DNA of 64,000 bases from contig NZ_CP031148.1 in NCBI RefSeq assembly GCF_003342675.1, positions 2,728,001 through 2,792,000 of the forward strand, read 5' to 3'. Below, one piece after another: positions 25,070 through 34,600 of this stretch. This stretch comes from Haloplanus rubicundus. Its GTDB lineage: Archaea > Halobacteriota > Halobacteria > Halobacteriales > Haloferacaceae. The notes below the pieces were generated by a model. The model did not search any database, was not told the origin of the DNA, and saw nothing but the letters and a program-made list of their open reading frames with translations. The position numbers and the translations under genes were made by a program. Numbering within the stretch: the first letter of the stretch is position 1; each line of letters starts with the position of its first letter.

Positions 25070-27574
25070 TCACGACCACGGACGCCTGGCGTCGTCGGCG
25101 AAGAGCGCGCGCATGAGTTTGCGCTCGCCGGCGCGGACGTGCTGGTGGAAGGTCGGCGGCGAGATGCCGAGGGAGTCGGCCACCTCCTCGCCCGTGCGCT
25201 CACGTGGCCACGAGAAAAAGCCCGCGAAGAAGGCCACTTCGAGGACGGTCTGTTGGCGTTCGGTCAAGTCCTGGTCGAAGACGGACTCGACGCGCCGGAT
25301 CGGCCGCTTCGGGGCCGTCGTCCGCCGCTGGGCGACGACTTCGGTGGCGGGGTACCGCGTCCGAACGGACCGGACGAGTCCCCGCACGTCCGCCTCGCGC
25401 GGGAGGTGGACGACCATCTCGTAGTCGCCGTCCTCGGCGATGGCCGACTCGACGCGGCCGCCGTACGAGGCGATGAGGGAGGTAGTCGGCGGTTCCGAGA
25501 GCGGGATTTCGAACCGCGTGTGGCCGTCGTCGGTGTCGAGGACGGTGACCCCCTCGGCGTGTGGCAGCGCCTCGGCGATCGACGCCGGCGTCTCGGGGGC
25601 CGCTTCGGGCACCGTGCCGTACGTGAGGAAGGTTCCGTCGCCCGCGGGGACGGCCCCGTCGAATCGGACCGAATCCACGGTCGAATCGAACAGGTCGGTG
25701 ACACGGAGCTGCAGTTCGACGACGCTCTCGCTCGTCAGCGCTCGCTTGTGCTCGATGGCGGTCAGGGCGTGACCGACGATTTCGCCAAGGTGGCCGACGA
25801 CGGCGCGTTCGTCCGGGTCGAACGCCGTCGGCCGCTCCGAGCCGAGCACCAATACCCCCTGAAGCGTGTCGTCGTACGCGATGGGGATGGCGGCCACCGA
25901 CCGCGCCCCGTTCCGGAGCGCGTGCCGCAGCCAGTCGGCGTCGGCGACCCGGTCGTCGAGACGGCGTGCCGTCCCCATCGTGCCGGTTCGGATCGCCCGG
26001 CGTATCGGGTCGTCACCCGACAGGTCGGCGCCGGCCGTGATCGTCCCGGCGTCGAAGTCGTCGTCGACGCCCGCCGTCGCCCTGACCCGCAGGCCGGTGC
26101 TCTCGCGTTCGATGGACCCTATCCACGCGAACCGGTAGGCGTCGGACGCCGCGAGCCGCTCACAGAGCAGCGCCTCGATGTCGTCCCGGGTCGAGGATTC
26201 GATCACGGCGTGGGTGATCCGCTGGACGACGCCGTTGAGCTGGTTCAGGGTGGCAAGCTGTTCGCGCTGGGCGGCGAGTTCGCGCTCCCGTTCCCGTTGC
26301 TCGGTCACGTCCCGAACGATGCCCGTGAACCGCCGGTCGCCGTCGAGGGTCCAGTCCGAGAACGAGACGCGGAGGTCGATTTCCTGCCCGTCAGTTCGGA
26401 CACCCGACAGTTCGACGCCCGACGGGTCGGTCCATCGGGCGTGGGAGTCGAGGAATCGGCCGAATCCCTCCCGACGGATCCGGGACACGTCGGGCATCAG
26501 CGTCGCCAGCGACTCGCCGACCAGTTCGTCCGGGTCGTACCCGAACACGTCCTCGACGGCCGGATTCGCGAACCGAATCGTGCCCTCGTCGTCGGCGGTG
26601 AGGATGGGGTCCGTCGCCGTCTCCGCCAGCGTCCGGTACCGCGCCTCGCTCGCTTCGAGCGCCCGCTCGCGTTCCTTCCGCTCGGTGACGTCCCTGAAGT
26701 AGACGGAGAGTCCCGTTTCGGAGGGGTAGGCGGTGACTTCGGCCCAGACGTCGAGCGGATCGTAGAACAGTTCGAACGTCACCGCCTCCTGTGTCTCCAT
26801 CGCCTCGTGGAACCGCTCCCAGACGGCGCCCTCGGCCGCCTCGGGAAACTCCGTCCAGAGACGTTCGCCGAGCAGCGACGCTTCGGTCCGCTGAAGGATC
26901 TCCGCCGCCCGCTCGTTGACGTGGGTGAACCGCCACTCCTCGTCGAGGGCGTAGAAGGCGTCGGTCACCCGGTCCAACACCGCGTCGAGTTCGGACCGAA
27001 GGTCGTCGCGCCCGCGCTCCAGTCGCTGTAGCCGTGCGGCCTTCCGGGTAACGTCCACGCCCGTGACGACGACGCGGGTGACGTCGCCGTCCGCGTCCGT
27101 GCGCGGGTCGACGGCAGCGGCGAGACGGACGTGGCCGCCGCCCGCCGTCGGGAGTCGGATCCGTTCGCCGGTCACCGGCTCCCCCGTCCGAACGGCTCGC
27201 TCTAGCGGACCGTCCGCCGTCCCCTGCATCGCCGACTGCGCCGGGGTGTCCACGTCGATACCCAGTCTCCTCGCCCGGTCGTTGGCGCGGACGACAGCGC
27301 CCGACGCGTCGACGACGACGGTGACCATCCCGGCGGCGCCGACGGGATCACCCGCCGGCCGCCACCACACCCGTCCGCGGGCGCCGACCTTCTTGGTCCG
27401 CAAAACGCCGTCGTCAGCGAGCGTCTCCAACTTGCCGAACGCGGTGCGGCGCGAACAGTCCACCTCGGCCGCCACGTCGCTGGCGGTGAGCGGCGTCGCC
27501 GGATCGTCCAGCCGCCGGAACGCACCCAACACGTCCCCGAGGGTGGTCGTCGGCGCCGGTCCCGGAGTAGCCAT
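25070..27574 (-). CDS. Bat-type PAS/GAF/HTH_10 transcriptional regulator
   Basis: An 834-aa cytosolic regulator. An N-terminal winged helix (about 10-65, DVAAEVDCSRRTAFGKLETL) is followed by three PAS domains (about 80-180, 195-305, 310-430), coiled linkers, a GAF domain (about 455-600), a bacterio-opsin-activator-type beta domain, and a C-terminal HTH_10 (LTERQQTVLEVAFFAGFFSWPRE... EEVADSLGISPPTFHQHVR). This layout matches Bat, the oxygen/light-responsive activator of bacterio-opsin genes, with an extra N-terminal HTH. ATG at 27574; TATA at 27596-27605. No bop gene is in the window, so the targets are unknown. Confidence 0.92.
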   Translation of the reverse strand: MATPGPAPTTTLGDVLGAFRRLDDPATPLTASDVAAEVDCSRRTAFGKLETLADDGVLRTKKVGARGRVWWRPAGDPVGAAGMVTVVVDASGAVVRANDRARRLGIDVDTPAQSAMQGTADGPLERAVRTGEPVTGERIRLPTAGGGHVRLAAAVDPRTDADGDVTRVVVTGVDVTRKAARLQRLERGRDDLRSELDAVLDRVTDAFYALDEEWRFTHVNERAAEILQRTEASLLGERLWTEFPEAAEGAVWERFHEAMETQEAVTFELFYDPLDVWAEVTAYPSETGLSVYFRDVTERKERERALEASEARYRTLAETATDPILTADDEGTIRFANPAVEDVFGYDPDELVGESLATLMPDVSRIRREGFGRFLDSHARWTDPSGVELSGVRTDGQEIDLRVSFSDWTLDGDRRFTGIVRDVTEQRERERELAAQREQLATLNQLNGVVQRITHAVIESSTRDDIEALLCERLAASDAYRFAWIGSIERESTGLRVRATAGVDDDFDAGTITAGADLSGDDPIRRAIRTGTMGTARRLDDRVADADWLRHALRNGARSVAAIPIAYDDTLQGVLVLGSERPTAFDPDERAVVGHLGEIVGHALTAIEHKRALTSESVVELQLRVTDLFDSTVDSVRFDGAVPAGDGTFLTYGTVPEAAPETPASIAEALPHAEGVTVLDTDDGHTRFEIPLSEPPTTSLIASYGGRVESAIAEDGDYEMVVHLPREADVRGLVRSVRTRYPATEVVAQRRTTAPKRPIRRVESVFDQDLTERQQTVLEVAFFAGFFSWPRERTGEEVADSLGISPPTFHQHVRAGERKLMRALFADDARRPWS

Positions 27575-27595
27575 GCCGCCACGTCGGCGCCGACG

Positions 27596-27605
27596 ATACA
27601 TAAAA
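27596..27605 (-). promoter_or_regulatory. TATA box of the Bat-type regulator
   Basis: On the minus strand TTTTATGTAT lies 22-31 bases before the ATG at 27574. A second AT patch (CTAAAATATTC, 27706-27716) in the same divergent spacer probably serves the plus-strand HTH_10 gene. Confidence 0.6.
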
Positions 27606-27783
27606 TCCATCCGTCAACGGAACGGTTCGGCGGCGGCGGGCCCGCCGTGAGCGCCGGAACGGGAACGACTCGGGACGATGGCCCGAATCGGCGCTCGGCG
27701 GCGCCTAAAATATTCGCCATCGTGCACTTGACCGTCGGCACCAAAGACGGTGACCACACGGCGCCCGCGGCCCCCGTTCACCA

Positions 27784-28503
27784 ATGTCATCGACATCCAA
27801 GCCCACCGACCGTACTGCGGACGGACTCATCGAAGTCGAGTTCGAGATCACCGATCCGGCGTACTTCTTCGTCGGCCTGTCGGAGCGGGAGTCCTGTCGG
27901 GTCCAGCTCGAGGAGATGATTCACCTCGCGGACGGGACGCTGATCGAATTTTTCTCCGGGCGGGAGTGCTCGCGGACGGCGATTCGGGAGCGTGCGGACG
28001 CCACCACCGGTATCGACTCCGCCCGGATCGTCCACGAGGGACAGAACGGCGTCCTGTTTCGGCTGGCCGTCTCGGGACGCTGTATCGTCGAGACCATCGA
28101 GGGCGCGGGCGGGATTCCGGAGTCGCTCGCAGCGACCGACGGCGACGGCCGCGTGACCGCACAGGTGCCGCGGGGTACCGACTCCACGGCGGTGGTCGGC
28201 GCCGTCCTCGAGACGCACCCGAACACGAGCCTCGTCGCCCACCGGCAACTCGACGCGTCGATGCCGTCGTTCTCCCCCTGGGGCGTCCGAGAGGTGCTCC
28301 GGGAACAGGTGACCGACCGGCAGTGGGAAGTGCTCCGGACGGCTTACCGCCACGGCTACTTCGAGCGGCCACGGGCACACACCGGCGAGGAGATCGCCGA
28401 GATGCTCGGCATTTCGAGCGCGACCTTCTCGCAGAATCTCCGGGCAGCCATGCGGAACGTCCTGATTGTGGCCATCGAGGACGGGGCGGTCGACAGCGCC
28501 TGA
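27784..28503 (+). CDS. HTH_10 (bacterio-opsin activator-type) regulator
   Basis: A 239-aa protein consisting of a Bat-type N-terminal beta domain (about 15-160; FEITDPAYFFVGLSERESC, ...LIEFFSGREC) and a C-terminal HTH_10 (about 180-235; VTDRQWEVLRTAYRHGYFERP, ...EIAEMLGISSATFSQNLR). It lacks PAS or GAF sensor domains. Divergent from the large Bat-type gene, with which it shares a 209-bp spacer, so the two may regulate each other. The TGA stop starts the best-preserved copy of the dispersed repeat. Confidence 0.92.
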   Translation: MSSTSKPTDRTADGLIEVEFEITDPAYFFVGLSERESCRVQLEEMIHLADGTLIEFFSGRECSRTAIRERADATTGIDSARIVHEGQNGVLFRLAVSGRCIVETIEGAGGIPESLAATDGDGRVTAQVPRGTDSTAVVGAVLETHPNTSLVAHRQLDASMPSFSPWGVREVLREQVTDRQWEVLRTAYRHGYFERPRAHTGEEIAEMLGISSATFSQNLRAAMRNVLIVAIEDGAVDSA

Positions 28504-28586
28504 TACGGATTACTGTTACCGTATACCCGTGGTTCGCCGGACTGTCTCGGCGAACCACCGGTACTGACGTACAATAATCCGTATGA
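28501..28586 (+). repeat. Stop-codon-anchored dispersed repeat, copy 3 (best preserved)
   Basis: Perfect 10-bp terminal inverted repeats ATACGGATTA (28503-28512) and TAATCCGTAT (28575-28584), the first starting on the A of the upstream TGA. Inside is a perfect 9-bp stem, GGTTCGCCG (28531-28539) with CGGCGAACC (28548-28556). Length and nested palindromes resemble a MITE or an intrinsic 3'-end hairpin. There is no coding capacity. Confidence 0.85.
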
Positions 28587-28608
28587 CGCGGCGGCCGGCG
28601 ACTGTGAG

Positions 28609-31600
28609 TCAGACGCCCGCCCGATCCTGCCAGTTCCGGCCGATCGCTACCGCGTCGAAGATGTCGATCACGCCGTCGTTGTTCAGGTCGGCCGCGTCCG
28701 CGTAGCCGTCGTCACCACGGGTAGCCTGCCACGCCCGTCCAACCATCACCGCATCGAAGATGTCGACCACGCCGTCGCCGTTCACGTCGCCCGCGATAGA
28801 CACCTCGGTTTGGACGGTCGTCGAATCGGTCGCACCCTCGTCGTCGACCGCGACGACGCGGTAGGACCGGTTGTCGTACCCGCCGGTCGAGTCGTTCCAG
28901 GATGACTCGGCGGGAGTCGTCGAGACGCTCCCCTCGCAGGTCGCGGTCCCACACGACAGCGTGTCGACCGACGTTCCGTCCGGGGCAACGAGTCGGATCT
29001 CCCGTACGCGGTCGTTGTCGGTCGCTTCGACGTCGATCCGGATCGGCGCCCCCACGTTGTTCGTGTCGAACGGTAGCGTCGCCATTACCGACGGTGGCGT
29101 CGGGGACGACACCTCGATCGTGGCCGTGTCCGCGGCGGTCGTGACGGTGTACGATCCGTTCGATGGCGTCACGTTCGTTCGGAGCGTGACCGTCCGGGCC
29201 CCCGGTGCAATCGCCACCGGCCGTCGCGCGCGGACCGTCCCGTTCTGGCGCACGGTAACTACCTCGCCGGTGGTCAGCGAGCCGGTGTTGTTCAGCGTGA
29301 GCGTGAGTCCGAGGTTCCCGTCGACGATCCGACCGGTGGCGTTGGCGATCGCGAGTGGGGTCGCACTGGCGTTCGACGCCGGTTCGATCGACGGACTTGC
29401 GCTACCGATGTCGTCGAACGGGGCGGCATCGACGCCGTCGACGGGCGCCGTCCGAACGCTCACGGCCGCATCCGCCGTTTCGGCCGATTCCGGGGCCGCG
29501 AGCGACACCGGGCGGTACCGGGCGCCGTCGGCGTCGTCGGCCGGCGGAACCGACACGACGTACGTTCGGCTCGCGTTCCCGATTGTCGTCGTCACCCGGA
29601 CGGGGCCGCTTCCGGTATCACCGTTCCGGAGGGCGAACTCGATGCGGCTTCCCTGCGGATCCTCGTAGGCGCGAATCGTGGGCGCGACCACGCCGATATC
29701 GGGGTGGAGAACCACCCCGACTCGGTCGTTGTTGCGTTCGTCGGCTTCGTCGATCCGGTCGTTCGGATCGACCGCGACACGCACCACCGAGGATCCGTTC
29801 GTCGGGAGCGTCTTGGACGACGTGTTGGTCTCCGCCGCGAGTTCGACGCCGATCCGTGCCGTCGCCGTCCGATTGGGCCCGACGTACGGAATCGTCTCCG
29901 TCCAGCTATCGTTCTCCCTCGAGAGCCGGACGGTGACGTTCCGGGTGGCGACCGAACCACCGTTTACGATCTCGACGTCGACGAGTAGTTCGTCGTCGCG
30001 GCGTTCGTCGATTCGGCCGACGAACAGGTCCGGCCGTGCGAACACTACCGTCGCGTTGTTGTTGGATTCGTTGCGTTCGACGATCCCGTTCCCGGGATCG
30101 ACCTCGATCGAGAGGGTGCCCGTTCCGTCGCGAGCGACGGTGACGTTTCTCGTCACCTGCTCGCTGGGATCCAGTCGCGGGATCCGGCGCGTGGCCAGCG
30201 TCCCGCGACGCCCCTCGACTGCTAGCGTCGCACTGTCCGCCGGTCGGGCGCCCGTGTTTTCGACGGTGTACGTCAGCGTGACGCGTCCGCCGGCATCCGG
30301 GCGGTCGTCCGTCTCCGCTCGAGCCGTCACGGTCAGATCCGGTCGATAGGCGTGGCTGGTGGCGAACACATCCGGGGCGATCCGTCCGCGGGCGTCTCCG
30401 GCGGTAAACGCGGTCAGGAATCCCTCGGCGTCGGACGCGACAGCTACCTCGCGGATGGTTGCGTTCGCCTCGCGCCCGCCGGCAATCGAGCTCCCGGTCC
30501 ACGTTTGAGGAGCCGCCAGCCGTCGGTAGTACAGCGTCGCGTTCAGCGATCCGTTCGGTATCGCCCGGTACGTGACGACCGGACGGCCACCGTCGGCGAA
30601 GAGTTCGACGTCGGAGACATCGGTCACGTTTCCGTTCGGAACCCGACTGATCGTCCCGTTACGGGCGTACCGGATCGTCCCCCACGATCCGGTTTCGACC
30701 CACGCGACGCCCCGTGGCCCAGCCGCGATCGACCGCGGCCCCTCGGCCGGGTAGCTGTCGGTCGTCTCCAGCGTCCCGTCGTCGAGTCGGGCACGGACGA
30801 TGCTTTCGTTGTCGGTGCGGTAGGCCAACACGAACCCGCCGCCGGCGTTCGCGTCGACGGCCGTGGCGTCGTCGATCGTCCGGATCGACCCGAGCGAGCC
30901 GTCGTCGTAGACGGCGTATCGAACCCGCCGGTCGTCGCGAGTGGTGAGGTTCCGGTCGACATCCTGTGTCCACGCGACGAGGTAGCGACCGTCGTCGCCC
31001 ACGACAGTCGGCGGAAGGTCGGCGACACGGTTGTCGGTAGCTAGCGTCGGGGCGGCCCAACCGTCGGCGCGCGTCGGTGCGTAGGCGATTTCGAACCGTT
31101 CGAGCAGCTGCGACGCGTTCGCCCTGTCCGCCTCGGTCAGCACGTCGTCGCTGCGAACCCACGCGGCGAACGCGTCGCCGCTCTCCGGCTGGCCGGCGAC
31201 CGACGGGAACGAGTCGAACCGCCGGTCGTCGGTGAGTCGGGCCCGGGGTGGTCGGCCGTCGTCCTCGGTTTCGGTGACGCGAGTGGCGTACACCTCCGAT
31301 CCGACGGGCGCGGGTTTCGAGGGATCCTGCCGGCTCCAGACCACGACGTATCCGGCGCCCAGATCCGCGACGGACGGCAGCCGGTCGCTCACCCGGTCGG
31401 CCGTGAGACGCCGCCCGTCGACCCGTGAGCCCAGCACGGACGAAGGCTGGCTGACGGCACGATCACCCGACTGCTCGTCGGTTTCGACGGGCGGCTGACC
31501 CGGGATCTGCGATCCCGCACGCAGCGCGATCATGTCGGAGTATTCGACGGGCGCACAGCACACCTCCGTTTTTGCCCAGCCGGATCCGATCACGAGATCC

Positions 31601-34600
31601 GGATCGGCGCGAAGTAGTGCCCGAGCCGACGGATTCAGTTCCGGGATGCTGATCCGGCCAGCCAGTTCCCCGTCTGCCGTCCCACTGAGCGAGGCCACGG
31701 TTACGTCCGCACCGGTGAATTTCCCGTCGGCATCCAGTGCTGGCTCTATGTACCGCCCGACCACCTCCGTGTCGTCGCCGGTGAGATCGACGACGATCAC
31801 GATCGTCAGCTTCGGGCCGACCTTGACCGTGGCCCGTGGGCCGTAGCTGTTGGACACCGAGAACGTCTTCGAGAGCGCCCTGATCGTCCCGGTGAACTCG
31901 ACCCGTGCCCGCTGGAACTCCCACCTCGGCGGCGGGAGGTTGGCCGTGCCACCGACCGTGACGCGACCCTTGGCGGAGCGACCGAGTACCTTCCCCTTCA
32001 GTCGGCCGCCGCCGGCGACGTCGAGTCGGCCGATGTCCATCACGTACAGGACCGCGACCCGCCCCCGGGCGCTGATGTTCTGTTTGCCGCCGACGACCGG
32101 AACCGGCGCGTTCACCGTCGTCTCAAAACCGCTTCGGTCTGGGAAATATCGACTGTATCTGACGAGCGTGTAGCCGGTTCCGGGTTGCTCAGACACCGTG
32201 AGATTCCCGAATCGAGCGAACGTCAGCAACCAGTCGGGCACCGACAGCACGTCGACGCGACGAGTGACTGAGTGGGTATCGCCGTCGGTTTGATACACGG
32301 TCGCCTCGATGGTGGCGTCGTCTTCGAGCCGGCCGAGGTTGAACCGGGCGGTGTAGTCCCGCCCGTCGCTCGATCTGACTGTTTCCAGGAATCGCCGGTT
32401 CGAGTCCTCCAGTCGGAACTCGACGCGGTCGACGGGCTCGTCGGACGAAACGACTGCGGTGAAGTTTTCGTAGAGTTCGACGTTTTCGAGCGTTCGGCCG
32501 CCGCGACTCCGTTCGAGCGCCACGATCCGGGGTTCCTCGCGCTGGCTTATCTCTACCTCCTTCGTGACCGTGTCGGAGACACCCGTGGTATCCGTCACGG
32601 TCAGCGTAACCTCGTACGTGCCGGAGAACGAGTACGCGTGATACACCGGTCGACCACTCTTCTCGGAGCCGTCGCCGAGTCGCCACGCATGATTGACGAT
32701 GGTCCTGTTACCGGGGGCTGACGACTCGCTTCTGAACGCCAGCGTCTCGTCGATGAGGAACTCCTCCCCGTCGCTCGTGGTCAGCGCCGATCGCAGATCA
32801 CCGATCCGATCTTGCCTGTCCGCCGGGATGACCGAAAAGTCGGCCTCCGGAGTCCGATTACCGGGGACCACCTCGACGGTCACGACCGCCGTCCCTTCGG
32901 CACCCCCGGTGTCGACGGTCGTCAGCCGCACGTCGTACGTCCCCGGGCTGTCGAACGACCGCTCGAAGCTTCGGCCGGTGTGGTCTACGTCCCCGTCGTC
33001 GCCGACGTCCCACTCGTACCTGATGACGCGTGTTTCGAGATCCTCACGCGCCAGATCCTCGTTCGCGACGAACTGTACCGGAACGCCGGTGCCGATCGTC
33101 TCGGCCGAGACGTCGGCGACGGCCGCGGGCGGCCTGTTTCTCGACACGCCGATCGACTGCGTCCTCGTGTCCGTCGCGCCCTCGTCGTCGGTCACGGTCA
33201 ACGACACCGTCCCGTTACCTTGCGGGGGCGGTTCGTACGGGACCGTCCGACCCGTCGCGTCCGTGTCACCGTCCCCGTCCGTATCCCACTCGTAGCTCCG
33301 TATCGAGCCGTCCGGATCACTGTCCGTCGACGAGCTGGCGTTCAGTCTGACAGTTCTCGGTGGGACGGCGATCGCCTGCGTCCGCGTCCGTGTCGCGGAT
33401 TGGTTACCGCTGGTGATTCCCTCGACCCGGAACAGCGCGTCGGGCGGACCGTTGCCGTCGGTAACGGTGACGACGGCGACCGCACTGTCGACTGGGCGGC
33501 CGCCGGCGTAGGCCCTCGCACGAACGAAGTACGTGCCGCTGGTGGTACCTGCGGGAACCGCGACCGAAAATCGGGGCGCCTTCGACCGACCGGTGGCGAT
33601 CGACTCGATCGACCAGTTCCGAGCGGTCCAGGAGCCGCCGTCGGCGACGGTCGGTGACACCGACCAAGACGACGGTACCTCGGTCACCCGTAGTCCGAGA
33701 TCGCCCGTGACGGTTCGATTCTCGATGTTGGTGACGAGGGCGCCGACGGTGGTCTCGTTGCCCGCCCGAACCGACCCACCGGCGAGCGCGAGATCTAGGG
33801 TGGCGTTGTCCGCGTTCACTCGGTCGACGACCACGTCGGCGGTGACGGTATCGACGATCCGGCCGTCGGCGGTGAGGCTTCCGACCACGGAGTAGCGCCG
33901 CGACGCCGCGTCGGCAGGCACCGACACGGCAACCGCGGGCTCGGTCGTCGCGCCCGCGTCGAGTCGGTCGAGCGTCCAGACTCTACTCTCCCGGTCCCAG
34001 GTGCCGGCCCCACCGTAGAAGCGGGTGACGTTCCATCCGGCGGGCATCTCCGACAGGTTCAACCGGAGATCACGGACCGGACGGGAGTTCCCATTGGTCA
34101 ACTGGACGGTGATCTGCTCGGAGGTGCCGGGATCGGCGTCGGCGTCGGTCACCGCGACGTTCAACGAACCCACGGCCGGCGGCTCCTCTAAGGGCGCCGA
34201 ACAGTCCACGTTGCCCTGGCAGTCGGGCGAATCCGGGCTTTCAGGGGTGCCGCCCCACCAGTTGCGCGTGGCGTCGCCCGTCGGACCGCCGGTGCCGCCA
34301 GCGATATCGACGGTGGCGTCGTCGCCGTCGAAGAAACGCGCGTCGAGCACACTCCGCTCGATATTCCATCGGCCGGTCGTGTTCGTCGCGACCACGCCGG
34401 CGATGTAGTTTCGCAGGATGCTCTCGCGAACGGTCCAGTTCCCGGTCGCGTTTCGAGCCGCGACGGCCCTCCCCGCGTCCGTGACCCTCGAGTCGTCGAG
34501 TGTCCAGTCGCCGCCGGTGCGGACGGCGTTCAGACCGACGCCCCCCGCCTCGATCGAACTGCCCCGAACCGTTCCGTTTCTGCCGAGCCGACTCGCGTCG

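Noticed and set aside
25139-27031. Plus-strand open frame of about 630 codons opposite the Bat-type regulator
   Set aside because: Low-complexity Arg/Gly/Val composition with no motif. The minus-strand protein has PAS, GAF and HTH_10 domains.
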